Positions 1 through 8,498 of a DNA stretch of 64,000 bases are shown here, one piece after another; the first letter of the stretch is position 1, and the number at the start of each line of letters is the position of its first letter. The DNA is taken from the NCBI RefSeq assembly GCF_019972815.1, contig NZ_BPPA01000001.1:341280-405279 (forward strand), given 5' to 3'. The stretch comes from Lactobacillus huangpiensis. Lineage in GTDB: Bacteria > Bacillota > Bacilli > Lactobacillales > Lactobacillaceae. Below the pieces are notes generated by a model that saw nothing but the letters and a program-made list of their open reading frames with translations, was not told the DNA's origin and did no database searches. The position numbers were made by a program, and so were the translations under genes.

Positions 1-738
1 GCTGCTTCTTATGCAGATGCCACCAAGGCTCTAACTGGTACATACGCTACCGCCAATAATTACAACACTATTTTAAACACTAGGATAACAACTTCGAACT
101 TAACGCAATACGATCCTAAGATTTCGAACACCAGCAAATCTTATGTTGTTAAAAAAGCAGGTGCCACTTATGCTTGGCCAACTGACCACTCAGTATCTGC
201 CAAAACCGATTCAGTTGCTAAAGGTGATGCAGTTACTGTAACTAAGACCATTACTTTTTATAACGGCAAAAAGCGCTTGTACATTGCCGGTAAGGGTTGG
301 GTTAACGATACTATTTTAAATATGGGCAGTGCTCTTCCACCGGCTTCTCAGGCTCCAAAGGGTGAGAAAAAAGTTAACAAGACTTTGATGCATAACGCTT
401 ATGTTTACAATTCCAAAGGCAAACGAGTAAAAAAAGTTAAGGCAATTAAAGTAGGCAATACCGGTAAGGTGATTGCCACCTATGGCACTAAAACTATTAA
501 CGGCAAAAAGTATTATCGCATTGGTGAAAATCAGTACATTGCTAGTGGCAATATTGACGGCACTATGAGACTTCTCAAGAAAAATGCTTTTGTTTACAAC
601 GACTATGGCAATCGTGACAATAAAAAAGTGTTAAAGAAGGGTCAATCCATTGCAACCTACGGTGGAGCAATTTCAATATACGGACTTAAATATTATCGGG
701 TAGGCATTCACCAGTATGTTAAGAAAGGCAATTTTTAG
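1..738 (+). CDS. C-terminal part of a SLAP-domain N-acetylglucosaminidase (5' end outside the window)
   Basis: The frame is open from base 1, so this is the 3' part of a longer gene; the first ATG at 277 is internal. The first 40 residues contain L-T-G-T-Y-A-T, a Y-N-x-x-L-N-x-x-I pattern and a closing N-L-T-x-Y-D, which match the end of a GH73-type glucosaminidase domain. Then come a poorly conserved wall-binding repeat and two SLAP repeats, each of the form H/K-N-A-x-V-Y ... G-K/L-K-Y-Y-R-I/V-G-x-x-Q-Y-I/V. The family cleaves peptidoglycan glycan chains outside the cell, and SLAP repeats hold proteins to the wall. The catalytic part is not visible, so the enzyme class is inferred from the domain end. 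The next gene is a SLAP amidase 44 bp downstream, which suggests a shared autolysin locus. Confidence 0.75.
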   Translation, partial: AASYADATKALTGTYATANNYNTILNTRITTSNLTQYDPKISNTSKSYVVKKAGATYAWPTDHSVSAKTDSVAKGDAVTVTKTITFYNGKKRLYIAGKGWVNDTILNMGSALPPASQAPKGEKKVNKTLMHNAYVYNSKGKRVKKVKAIKVGNTGKVIATYGTKTINGKKYYRIGENQYIASGNIDGTMRLLKKNAFVYNDYGNRDNKKVLKKGQSIATYGGAISIYGLKYYRVGIHQYVKKGNF

Positions 739-782
739 ACAAAGGTAATTTCTCACAAACGAAATAAGGAATGAAAATTTAG

Positions 783-1907
783 ATGAAGATAAAGAAACTA
801 ATAACTACTGTTGCTATCGGAGTAGGTTTAGTTGCACCTATTTTTAACGTCAGTCAATCTCAGGCGGTAGAGGCTGCCTCAATTAACTCGATTGCTAAAC
901 AAAACAGTTATGTTGACGTTACTTTTTTATATAAAATGCTCCAGACACAGAACATTAAGTATAACAAATTTTACGCCAATGGCAATAAGATCAAGTACAG
1001 AAAAGGAAAGCCGGAAGGTATTGTAATTCACGAAACTGCAACTCCCGGGGCATCCGCTTATAATGAAGCTATTTACTTTAACCGTGAATGGAAAAATATG
1101 TACTCTTATGTCCACGCTTTTGTTGATCACAAACAGATTATTCAGATGATGACTCCAGGATATGGCGTCTGGGGTGCTGGAGCAATAGCCAACAACCGTT
1201 TTATTCAAATTGAACTTTGTCAAGAAACTACCAGAAATAAATTTGCTAAAAGTGTGAATAACAATGCCATTTATGCGGCTAAGTTGCTGCACCGCTATAA
1301 CATCGAACCCTCTAATGCATCAAATACTGGTAAAGGGACAATCTGGTCTCATCATGCAGTATCGCGCTTTTTAGGAGGTACTAATCATACCGATCCTGAT
1401 GGCTATTTCAAAAAATGGGGTTATTCAATGAATGACTTTTACTCACTTCTGAAGTACTATTACGATTTGCAGGCAGGAGAAACAGTTACTTCTACCCTTC
1501 CTGACGATTCATCAAATGCAACCGATTCTGATCCTGTTTCTCAAGCGCCTACTGGCAAGAAAACTTTGATGCATGATGCTTATACATATGATGCTCAAGG
1601 TAAACATACTAATGCGGCATTAAAAACCGCTGGGACAGTTGTAACCGTGGCACAAGAAAAGGTGATAAATGGTAAAAAATATTTGCAAATTGGTAAAAAT
1701 GAATACGTTGTAGCCAGCAATATCATTGGTTCCAAGCGTGTATTAACCCATAATGCCTATATTTACGATACTACCGGAATTCGTATTGGCACTACCAAGT
1801 TTTTGAAGGGCAAATCCATTCGGACATATGGTGGTCGCGTCAATATTAATGGTAATAAGTACTACCCAATTGATACTAATCGCTTTGTTAAAGCAGCCAA
1901 TTTTTAA
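783..1907 (+). CDS. Secreted N-acetylmuramoyl-L-alanine amidase with two SLAP repeats
   Basis: 374 residues. It begins with a signal peptide (K-I-K-K, then a hydrophobic stretch, cut near residue 31). Residues about 75-225 form an Amidase_2/PGRP-type domain: V-I-H-E-T with His83, a V-H-A-F-V-D strand, W-S-H-H, and N-H-T-D-P-D-G-Y-F with His202, consistent with a zinc site. A Ser/Asp/Thr-rich linker leads into two SLAP repeats (about 258-374). It should cut the amide bond between MurNAc and the stem peptide at the cell surface. A close paralogue with the same layout lies at 35446-36576. A terminator hairpin follows immediately. Confidence 0.88.
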   Translation: MKIKKLITTVAIGVGLVAPIFNVSQSQAVEAASINSIAKQNSYVDVTFLYKMLQTQNIKYNKFYANGNKIKYRKGKPEGIVIHETATPGASAYNEAIYFNREWKNMYSYVHAFVDHKQIIQMMTPGYGVWGAGAIANNRFIQIELCQETTRNKFAKSVNNNAIYAAKLLHRYNIEPSNASNTGKGTIWSHHAVSRFLGGTNHTDPDGYFKKWGYSMNDFYSLLKYYYDLQAGETVTSTLPDDSSNATDSDPVSQAPTGKKTLMHDAYTYDAQGKHTNAALKTAGTVVTVAQEKVINGKKYLQIGKNEYVVASNIIGSKRVLTHNAYIYDTTGIRIGTTKFLKGKSIRTYGGRVNINGNKYYPIDTNRFVKAANF

Positions 1908-1915
1908 TTAAAGAA

Positions 1916-1947
1916 ACAGGTCATGATAATTGTCATGACCTGTTTTT
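1916..1947 (+). terminator. Intrinsic terminator after the SLAP amidase
   Basis: An 11-bp perfect stem (1916-1926 with 1933-1943, loop TAATTG) is followed by a T-run. It ends the amidase transcript and covers the ATG at 1923, which argues against that ATG as the start of the antiporter gene. Confidence 0.85.
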
Positions 1948-2069
1948 ATGTGCAGAAAAATTTTAATTTATTGATTTTTGAAAGCTATGAATACTTGCTA
2001 CCCTTTTTATTTTCTCTGCTCGTCAATATTTTGTATAATCGACTAAGAATAAATGAGGAGGTAATCCTG

Positions 2070-3899
2070 TTGGCACAGTTGTCTTTATTCCTAGTTGTTT
2101 TATTTGCCTTAATTGTTCCTATTTTAATGGTACGATTAAAGGTAAATGCTGTTCCTACGGCCGTTGCAGAAATTATCATTGGTATTATTCTTGGTGCAAG
2201 TGGTTTTAATATTGTACAGCCCACGCATGACCTCGCGTTTTTATCAAATTTGGGCGTCATTTTGCTATTATTTTTGTCAGGGATGGAAATCAACTTTGAT
2301 TTATTAAAACCAAAGCATAAGCAAGAAAAAAAGCCGAATCAGATATCTCCCTTTAAAATTGCTTTAGAAGCATTTTTAGGTATGGCTCTTTTATCTGTTT
2401 GTCTGGCATTAGTTTTAAAATGGTTGGGCTTATTTGGAGATACGATGCTTGCAACCATTATTTTCATGACTATTGCACTGGGAGTAGTAATTGCGACCTT
2501 AAAAGAAAAAGATATTTTAAATAGACCGATAGGTCAAACGATTTTATTAACTGCAGTTTTGGGAGAAGTAATTCCATTAATGCTGCTGACGGTTTATGCT
2601 GCGATTAATGGTGGCAATACCAGACAATTGTGGCTTATCATTTTGCTTTTTGGCGTAGCTATTTTACTGTTGTGGCACTTTAAGCAACCTTATCTGTGGT
2701 TTGTTAAAGTGACTAAGTCAACTACGCAGTTAGATGTTCGTTTAGCCTTTTTCCTAATTTTTGCTTTGGTAACAGTTGCTGAAAGAGTCGGAGTAGAAAA
2801 TATTTTAGGGGCATTTTTGGCTGGCATTGTCATGAAATTGCTGGAGCCTAGTCAGGAAACTGCTGATAAGCTAACTTCAATTGGTTACGGATTCTTTATT
2901 CCTATTTTCTTTATTATGACAGGAGTTAAACTCAATTTAAGATCACTTTTGGCACATCCCAACTCTTTAATTCTGTTACCAATTTTAGTTCTGTTTTTAT
3001 TTCTGGCAAAATTGCCTGTTGCGTTAGTTTATGCTAGGAAATTTGGCTTAAGAAATGGTTTTGCGGGTGGCTTTTTAACCGCTACTACGATCACCATTGT
3101 TTTACCAACTTTAGCGGTAGCCAGAAAACTAAATGTTATTACACGCTTGCAATCTGATGTTTTTATTCTAGCCGCTGTAATAGTTTGCATTTTTTGCCCG
3201 ATACTTTTTAATGCAATATTTAAATTAAAAGCTGAGGATCGTATCAAGGAAAAAGTTATAATTATAGGAACTAATGCGTTAACAGTTCCGGTCATGCTTG
3301 ATTTGCATGATAATTGGTATTCGGTTCAAATGTATACTACCAGTAGTGAACACTATAATATTTATAAGAGCCGTGTGCCAGATTTAAAATTATTATCAAA
3401 GCTGGATGCAGAAAATCTGAGTCAATCTGACGCTTTTGCCGGGAATATTTTTGTTGCGGCTATGAGATCTGACGAAACTAATTTGCGACTGGGGCAATTG
3501 GCAAAAGCTAAGGGAAATTTCAAACGGATTATTATTTGTCAAAAACGTGCTGATATTGCCAAGGTTGAGCAATTGCGCAGCAGTGGCATGGAAATTTTTG
3601 ACTTAAGCAATGTTACTTCATCACTGTTGCGAGCACTGATAGAATCGCCTGCTGTTTATAATGTGCTGAGCGATACCAAAAATGCGGTCTATTCTGTTGT
3701 TGTCCGCAATAGGCAGTATTCCGGTCATCAATTGATGGATTGGGATATAGCAAGTGATATCACCGTCAGCCGTATTCGTCGTGGACAAGAATGGCTGGTT
3801 CCACATGGTCATACAGTTATTGAAATGGGAGACGAATTGATATTTACTTCTAAATATCAGGTTGCTGACCGTATTCGCAGGGTTGTAGGCAATAAGTAA
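2070..3899 (+). CDS. CPA2-family cation/proton antiporter with RCK-type domain
   Basis: I chose the TTG at 2070, preceded by AGGAGG with 8-nt spacing and a TATAAT at 2034-2039; the upstream in-frame ATG (1923) lies inside a terminator stem. This gives 609 residues. The first ~380 residues are a multi-helix membrane region typical of Na+/H+ exchanger domains (G-x-x-L-G-A-S-G-F, F-L-S-G-M-E, and L-G-A-F-L-A-G in the core). A TrkA-N-like region follows (K-V-I-I-I-G-T-N-A-L), then a TrkA-C-like domain at the end. Proteins of this type exchange K+ or Na+ for protons and are gated by nucleotides bound to the RCK part. The glycines of the nucleotide motif are weak, so ligand binding is uncertain. 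Ion specificity cannot be read from the sequence. Confidence 0.85.
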   Translation: MAQLSLFLVVLFALIVPILMVRLKVNAVPTAVAEIIIGIILGASGFNIVQPTHDLAFLSNLGVILLLFLSGMEINFDLLKPKHKQEKKPNQISPFKIALEAFLGMALLSVCLALVLKWLGLFGDTMLATIIFMTIALGVVIATLKEKDILNRPIGQTILLTAVLGEVIPLMLLTVYAAINGGNTRQLWLIILLFGVAILLLWHFKQPYLWFVKVTKSTTQLDVRLAFFLIFALVTVAERVGVENILGAFLAGIVMKLLEPSQETADKLTSIGYGFFIPIFFIMTGVKLNLRSLLAHPNSLILLPILVLFLFLAKLPVALVYARKFGLRNGFAGGFLTATTITIVLPTLAVARKLNVITRLQSDVFILAAVIVCIFCPILFNAIFKLKAEDRIKEKVIIIGTNALTVPVMLDLHDNWYSVQMYTTSSEHYNIYKSRVPDLKLLSKLDAENLSQSDAFAGNIFVAAMRSDETNLRLGQLAKAKGNFKRIIICQKRADIAKVEQLRSSGMEIFDLSNVTSSLLRALIESPAVYNVLSDTKNAVYSVVVRNRQYSGHQLMDWDIASDITVSRIRRGQEWLVPHGHTVIEMGDELIFTSKYQVADRIRRVVGNK

Positions 3900-3939
3900 T
3901 TTTATTAATTAAAAAAGCAGTTTGCTGTTATGATAACTG

Positions 3940-4010
3940 AATTTGAGACACTTTATTAGAATTTAACTACGGACTAACTTATAGGATAGCACAAGAGTTA
4001 GTCCTTTTTG
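3940..4010 (-). mobile_element. Remnant of an IS3-family element (3' end of orfB)
   Basis: On the minus strand, bases 4010-3963 read Q-K-G-L-T-L-V-L-S-Y-K-L-V-R-S-stop, like the usual OrfB ending. It resembles the end of the IS at the right edge of this window (K-G-L-T-P-L-E-Y-R-Q-L-V-L-S-stop). The flanking GAGACACTTTATTAG matches GGACACTTTATATTAG there. Only about 70 bp remains; upstream of this the frame no longer looks like a transposase. The segment also contains a perfect 9-bp hairpin (GGACTAACT/AGTTAGTCC) followed by T5, which probably now works as a terminator for the antiporter gene. Confidence 0.6.
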
Positions 4011-4299
4011 CGTGTCACTTTTTGATAAATTGTAAAAAAATAGGAGATAATTCTATATTATTAAAGAGCAAACCGTTTAATTGCAATATACAAAATGTTT
4101 GCTGTAAAAATAGCAAAAATTAGAATAGTTTTTGCGAGTGCGTATGACAAAAAATAATAATTTATTAAAACTATAGCCTTTTTTTTGGGTGTTTATAGTG
4201 TTAAAATGAATCCTATGTAACTCAGTAAGAGTTATAGCGTTCTTAAGTCTGTTTAGCTAGGGGCGTCGAATTTGTCAATGAAAAAAGGAAGGCTCAAAA
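4011..4299. other. AT-rich upstream region of the SLAP-repeat protein gene
   Basis: No gene is visible. TAAAAT at 4202-4207 could be a -10 but has no good -35. AAAGGAAGG just before 4300 is the ribosome binding site. If that -10 is used, the mRNA has a leader of about 85 nt. Confidence 0.4.
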
Positions 4300-5118
4300 A
4301 TGAGTAAAAATAGTTTTTATAAGAAAATGATAGTTTCAGTAGCTGGTGCAACATTATTAGCTGTTGGTCTTAATCAGTTACCAGCCAACGCTTTAAGTAG
4401 CGCCTCAACTGAAGTTAGTGCAGCAAAGAAGGCCGCTAAGACTAAGAAAGTTGGCGCTAATTCTGCTGTTTACAAACTTAAGGGCAAAAAATTAGTTAAG
4501 ACTAAGAAGACACTTAAGGTTGGTCAAAAAGTAACTGTTCTTGGCAAAAAGACTGTTAAGGGCAAGAAGTACTACAAAGTTGGAAAGAACCAATACATCA
4601 AGGCTGTTAATGTTACTGGTAAGGCTGCTAAAGTAGCTAAGAATACTGTTTTGGTTACTAGAAGTGGCAAAGCTTTGAAGAACGGTAAAGTTCGTAAGGG
4701 CCAAAAAGTAACTTTATTTGGTGCAGCTGTTACCATTAAGGGCAAAAAGTACTACTCAACTTCAGCAGGATACATTAAAGCAAGTGCTTTAGCTAAGAAG
4801 AAGACTGCTACAACACCAACTTCAACTCCATCAACTAGTTCTAATGGCTCGACAAGTTCAACAGGTTCCAACGGATCTAACGGCTCGACAAGTTCAACAG
4901 GTTCCAACGGATCTAACGGCTCGACAAGTTCAACAGGTTCCAACGGATCTAATGGCTCGACAAGTTCAACAGGTTCCAACGGATCTAATGGCTCGACAAG
5001 TTCAACAGGTTCCAACGGATCTAACGGCTCGACAAGTTCAACAGGTTCCAACGGTTCAACCGGCTCAACAGGTTCAACAGGTTCCAACGGTTCAACTAGC
5101 TCAACCCCTTCAAAGTAA
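4300..5118 (+). CDS. Secreted SLAP-domain protein with Ser/Thr/Gly/Asn repeat tail
   Basis: 272 residues. The signal peptide is S-K-N-S-F-Y-K-K plus a hydrophobic core, cut near A-L-S-S-A. Residues about 48-166 hold two SLAP repeats (V-G-K-N-Q-Y-I-K-A-V-N-V ends the first). The last ~95 residues are a low-complexity tail built from a 12-residue unit of N/S/T/G. No catalytic domain is visible. The layout (export signal, wall-binding repeats, flexible glycine/serine tail) suggests a surface-displayed spacer or coat protein, possibly glycosylated like other Ser-rich lactobacillar surface proteins; that is inference. Confidence 0.8.
   Translation: MSKNSFYKKMIVSVAGATLLAVGLNQLPANALSSASTEVSAAKKAAKTKKVGANSAVYKLKGKKLVKTKKTLKVGQKVTVLGKKTVKGKKYYKVGKNQYIKAVNVTGKAAKVAKNTVLVTRSGKALKNGKVRKGQKVTLFGAAVTIKGKKYYSTSAGYIKASALAKKKTATTPTSTPSTSSNGSTSSTGSNGSNGSTSSTGSNGSNGSTSSTGSNGSNGSTSSTGSNGSNGSTSSTGSNGSNGSTSSTGSNGSTGSTGSTGSNGSTSSTPSK
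4846..5105 (+). repeat. 36-bp tandem repeat inside the SLAP protein gene
   Basis: Five near-identical 36-bp units start at 4846, 4882, 4918, 4954 and 4990 (each beginning GGCTCGACAAGTTCAACAGG); they differ mainly at a C/T position near the unit end. A sixth, degenerate unit follows and dissolves into shorter GGTTCAACA repeats. Each unit encodes 12 residues. The array also stays open in other frames on both strands; those readings are by-products. Confidence 0.95.
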
Positions 5119-5177
5119 AGAATAATCATTAATTTGCTTTTTATATTAAATTATTGAGTAAATTTAATATCATAGAT

Positions 5178-5250
5178 AAAGAGGTCTTTGATGTTTTTTG
5201 AAAAACTTGTTTTTACAGGTTTTTTAAAAAAATTCTCTGACCTCTTTTTT
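5178..5250 (+). terminator. Terminator after the SLAP-repeat protein gene
   Basis: AAAGAGGTC at 5178-5186 pairs with GACCTCTTT starting at 5239, and a T-run follows. The inner part is AT-rich and can extend the stem. Confidence 0.6.
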
Positions 5251-5255
5251 GATAC

Positions 5256-5301
5256 AAAAAAAACGCAACTTTCTCAACTGGAGAATTGATTGCGTTTTTT
5301 A
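5256..5301 (-). terminator. Bidirectional terminator between convergent genes
   Basis: Outer stem ACGCAA/TTGCGT with A-runs and T-runs outside and an inner TTCTC/GAGAA stem. Read on the minus strand it ends the oxidoreductase transcript with a run of T. Confidence 0.75.
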
Positions 5302-5311
5302 GTCAATAATA

Positions 5312-6283
5312 TTAATTATTAGAAACAGACTGCTTTGCTTTGGCTAATACATCCATGACAGCTATGCTATGCTCGTATAAATCATTAGCTTTCTGTGTAT
5401 CGTGGGTATCAATAATTTTCACAAAATCCGTAAACTCACTTGCCATTCGGTGATCAAACTCGTTAAAGTTGAACTCACTGTCATCACCGTTTCTGTGTTC
5501 AACCGTGAAATTTTTAATAACACCAGTTGAACCATCAAAGTAGATGGTTCCTTTTTCACCCTCAATAAATGATCTTGGAGTAGTATAGCTATCTTTTGCG
5601 GCAATTAAAACTGCTTGTTTATCAGGATAAACTAAATTAAGTATGCCCGAAGTATCAACTTGTTTTTGCATTACTGGATAATATTGCACTTTTTCCGGCT
5701 TACCGAACAAACCAACAGCTAAGTGAATATTGTAAATGTTCAAATCTGTTAGGGTTCCACCATCTTTAGCAGGATCGAATACAGGTGCAATTTTGCCTTG
5801 CAAAAAATCATCATAGCGACTGGAATATTGCGTATAGTTTAAAGAAATAATGTGAATAGGTGCAATTTCAGCTAATTGTTGTTTAATTGCTTTGAAATTT
5901 GGCAAGTGAATATTTGTGATAGCTTCAACTATGATTAAATCCTTTTTGTCAGCGATTTCTTTAAGTTCTTCAGCTTGAGCAACAGTTTCTACATATGGTT
6001 TTTCACAAATAACATTTTTGCCTGCAAGAAGAGCTTCTTTTACGATTTCATAATGTAAAGAATTAGGTACGGCTACATAAACTGTGTCGACATTTTCATC
6101 ATGACACAACTGCCCGTTATCAGCAAATACCTCTTTAATGTTGTATTGCTTAGCTAAGTTTTTGGCAATAGGCTGACTACGTTTAGTAGTGGATATTGCT
6201 GCAAGCTCAAGGCCTTTAATTTTAGCAGCAGTCGTTAAAAAATCGTGAACAATTTTACCGCTGCCAATAATTCCTAATTTCAT
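5312..6283 (-). CDS. Gfo/Idh/MocA family NAD(P)-dependent oxidoreductase
   Basis: 323 residues. An N-terminal Rossmann fold has G-I-I-G-S-G-K-I at residues 4-11; the family's cofactor/substrate motif E-K-P appears in I-C-E-K-P-Y. A C-terminal alpha/beta domain with D-G-G-T-L-T-D-L-N-I-Y-N-I-H follows, whose Asp/His are in the positions expected for substrate binding. The family oxidises or reduces sugars, inositols and related diols with NAD(P). GGAGG lies 7 nt before the ATG. It stands alone with its own terminator, so the substrate is unknown. Confidence 0.85.
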   Translation of the reverse strand: MKLGIIGSGKIVHDFLTTAAKIKGLELAAISTTKRSQPIAKNLAKQYNIKEVFADNGQLCHDENVDTVYVAVPNSLHYEIVKEALLAGKNVICEKPYVETVAQAEELKEIADKKDLIIVEAITNIHLPNFKAIKQQLAEIAPIHIISLNYTQYSSRYDDFLQGKIAPVFDPAKDGGTLTDLNIYNIHLAVGLFGKPEKVQYYPVMQKQVDTSGILNLVYPDKQAVLIAAKDSYTTPRSFIEGEKGTIYFDGSTGVIKNFTVEHRNGDDSEFNFNEFDHRMASEFTDFVKIIDTHDTQKANDLYEHSIAVMDVLAKAKQSVSNN

Positions 6284-6433
6284 TTTTGGACCTCCGATTA
6301 CTAATGAAAATATTTAAACGACTCTATAGTCATTTTATCTCATTAAGTAACCTAAAAGCACCATAATTATGATAGTTAAATATTTACTAAAAACAGTTGT
6401 TTTCATATAAAGACCTTTACTTTATTGCTCAAA

Positions 6434-7204
6434 TTAGTTTGCAGATGCTGGAGTGGCGATTTTGACTTCATCTGGTAACTTCAAAGAGTCGGAATTACCG
6501 AAGCCAAAGATTCTAAAGTTGAATGAAGCTGGCATTTTTTTGTCGTAGTTCATTTTAAAAGAAGTAGCAGAGCTTGTTATTTTTTTATCTTTGATTTTAA
6601 AAGTAACATTACACTTGCTGAGTTTAACGTGCTTTTTGAACGACTTGAGATCTACCTTATAGTCTTTAAAAATTTTGTTCAGAAATTTACTTGCCTTAGT
6701 AATATTGACATTACTTTTGAGGGTATAAACTCCATCTTTATGACTAAGTTTGGCATTTTTGCTCAAATCAGTAGTGATGCTTTTAGCAAATTTCTTCAGA
6801 TCGCTACTATATTTTTTTATATCAGTTTTGGCAGTATCAGCGTCTGCAATAGGTGTATATTGCCATTTGCCATCTGCTTTGGTGTAGACACGTTTTGCGT
6901 CCATATCAATCCATTGCTCTACTGTTTCAGCGTGTTTGCCAGATTTTACTTTAGTAATGGCTTGAACTAGTTCAGGCTTGGTGGTAAAAGCACCATGAGA
7001 GTCGAAATTTATTTTTTGCTTACCACTTTTAATCTTTGTGCTGGTAGTATATTGGCCACTAGTTTGGTTGCTCTCTTTCTTTTTAACAATTGCAATAGCC
7101 TGCTTTTTTGATAATGCTGCATCGACTGTTTTTGCATGAGTTAGACCACCACCAACTAAAGTGGCAGACAATAACATAGCCGTCAAAAATTTCTTCAATT
7201 TCAT
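6434..7204 (-). CDS. Exported protein of unknown function, paralogue of the 7543-8340 lipoprotein
   Basis: The start is set at Met 7204, not the ATG at 7213: the AAGGAG site abuts the upstream ATG but lies 9 nt before 7204. This gives 256 residues. A signal peptide (L-K-K-F-L-T-A-M-L-L...) ends near T-V-D-A-A. The mature part has alternating basic strands, a W-I-D-M-D-A-K-R-V-Y-T segment and a Y-T-L-K-S-N-V-N-I stretch. The neighbour shares the same order of motifs (E-W-V-D-N, H-V-Y, Y-T-L-K-A-N-I), so both probably belong to one family of LolA/LppX-like lipid- or ligand-binding beta proteins. That fold assignment is only inference. Confidence 0.7.
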   Translation of the reverse strand: MKLKKFLTAMLLSATLVGGGLTHAKTVDAALSKKQAIAIVKKKESNQTSGQYTTSTKIKSGKQKINFDSHGAFTTKPELVQAITKVKSGKHAETVEQWIDMDAKRVYTKADGKWQYTPIADADTAKTDIKKYSSDLKKFAKSITTDLSKNAKLSHKDGVYTLKSNVNITKASKFLNKIFKDYKVDLKSFKKHVKLSKCNVTFKIKDKKITSSATSFKMNYDKKMPASFNFRIFGFGNSDSLKLPDEVKIATPASAN

Positions 7205-7501
7205 TGTGGACATCTCCTTTTTAATATTTTTATTTTACCTTAAGGAAATTATATAGCATTTTTAGTTAAGTTGATATAAAAACTTGTCCGATTTTTTTTA
7301 GTGTTACAACTGCATCATTGAAGTAATAGAGTTTAAAAATGATAAAAAATTGTTTTGTACATTAATCAGAGTATGATTTTTTAATTTTTTACATAAATTA
7401 GGCTTAAAAAAACAGGTTTTTGGTGAATTAATTAATCCTAAATTTGCAAGTCTTGGTTTTTTCTCTGGTCAAAGAATTATCTTAGGGGTCTTAAATAAAT
7501 A
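7205..7501. other. AT-rich intergenic region, no gene seen
   Basis: About 300 bases rich in A and T lie between the start of the 256-residue exported protein gene and the terminator of its neighbour. The ribosome binding site of the former lies at the left end. I see no open frame, tRNA or convincing palindrome. Confidence 0.5.
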
Positions 7502-7530
7502 AAAACCCCGAAAGTTTTAGTTTCGAGGTT
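7502..7530 (-). terminator. Terminator of the lipoprotein gene
   Basis: Read on the minus strand: AACCTCGAAA, loop, TTTCGGGGTT, then a run of T. One G-T pair sits in the stem. Confidence 0.85.
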
Positions 7531-7542
7531 GTGATTTAAAAA

Positions 7543-8340
7543 TTATTTTTTCTTTTTGTTTGTTTTAGGCAGTGGTTTAGCATTAAGGGCATTGGTAGGT
7601 ATCTTTAAGAAGTCTTTGCTGCCCATGTTGCCATAACTTTGTCCAGCGCTGAATTGCATTAATTTATTTACTCTAATTTTAACTAGATATTGAAAGCTAT
7701 ACATCTTTTTATTTTTAATCACAAGTTTTGCAGTCATACCTTTAATTTTGCCCATTTTGACTAATTTATGATAGATGGTTTTTTGCTTAGGGCTTTGAGT
7801 ATTGGTGGTAAATATCGGATCTAATGCATCTTTCATCGTTTTCTGGTCTGTGATGTTCGCTTTTAAAGTATAAGTGTGACCTTTTCTAGTCATTTTATAA
7901 GCGTTAGTAAGAGCCTTAGGTGGATCCATTAACATTGAATTATTAACTATAGAATCGAGTAAATCAGCGTAAGAGTGCCCGGTTAATTTGTTAAAATCCG
8001 CTTTATACCAGTCACTTGAGCCGTTAATATAAACGTGATTGGAATTATCAACCCACTCTTGCGAAGATTGTGTTTTACCTTTGGCTTGAGTTTGGTAGTT
8101 AAGTTGAAATACAGTAGGGTTGCCACCAAAAACAGCAGTTGTAGTAACAATTTGCTTGGAAGTATCGGTTCCTAAGGTTACGACCTGCTTGGCTTGTCCA
8201 CTCTTAAATGATTTCTGTGAACATTTGATTACTTGGCTTTTAGTTAGAATGGGTTCGCTTTGCTTTTTCTGCTTGGAGCATCCGCCTGCAGCAAGCGCTG
8301 CAACTAAGCTCAAGCCCATTAATAATTTTTTGAATTTCAT
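7543..8340 (-). CDS. Lipoprotein of unknown function
   Basis: 265 residues with a short signal peptide and a lipobox ending A-A-G-G-C at Cys21, so the mature protein should be lipid-anchored on the outer face of the membrane. It has the same conserved blocks as the exported protein at 6434-7204 (Q-E-W-V-D-N, H-V-Y-I-N-G, H-T-Y-T-L-K-A-N-I), pointing to duplication. The C terminus is very basic. The ribosome binding site is weak (AAGAAAAGAG). Function not recognised. Confidence 0.75.
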   Translation of the reverse strand: MKFKKLLMGLSLVAALAAGGCSKQKKQSEPILTKSQVIKCSQKSFKSGQAKQVVTLGTDTSKQIVTTTAVFGGNPTVFQLNYQTQAKGKTQSSQEWVDNSNHVYINGSSDWYKADFNKLTGHSYADLLDSIVNNSMLMDPPKALTNAYKMTRKGHTYTLKANITDQKTMKDALDPIFTTNTQSPKQKTIYHKLVKMGKIKGMTAKLVIKNKKMYSFQYLVKIRVNKLMQFSAGQSYGNMGSKDFLKIPTNALNAKPLPKTNKKKK

Positions 8341-8498
8341 AGTGAGTTAGGTATTCTCTTTTCTTATAATCATCATTATATCTATTGTATCGTAAAACTT
8401 GGATTTTAAAAATGATTTTTAGTCCTAAACCCTATGAAAACAAAATGTAAATGTGTAAAATAGTAAGTGAAACATTTAATTTGCAAAGGAGATATTTC

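Noticed and set aside
1923..2069. Upstream in-frame extension of the antiporter from ATG 1923
   Set aside because: The ATG lies in the stem of a terminator; TTG 2070 has AGGAGG at perfect spacing and TATAAT upstream.
4846..5061. CRISPR-like array
   Set aside because: The units are contiguous with no unique spacers and are in frame within a coding sequence.
4844..5125. Plus-strand out-of-frame open frame rich in Gln/Val/Ala
   Set aside because: Same repeat artefact in another frame; the real gene has a signal peptide and SLAP repeats in frame with the tail.
4752..5129. Open frame on the minus strand rich in Glu/Pro/Val/Leu, opposite the repeat tail
   Set aside because: It comes from the 36-bp array staying open on both strands; no ribosome site and no independent protein-like features.
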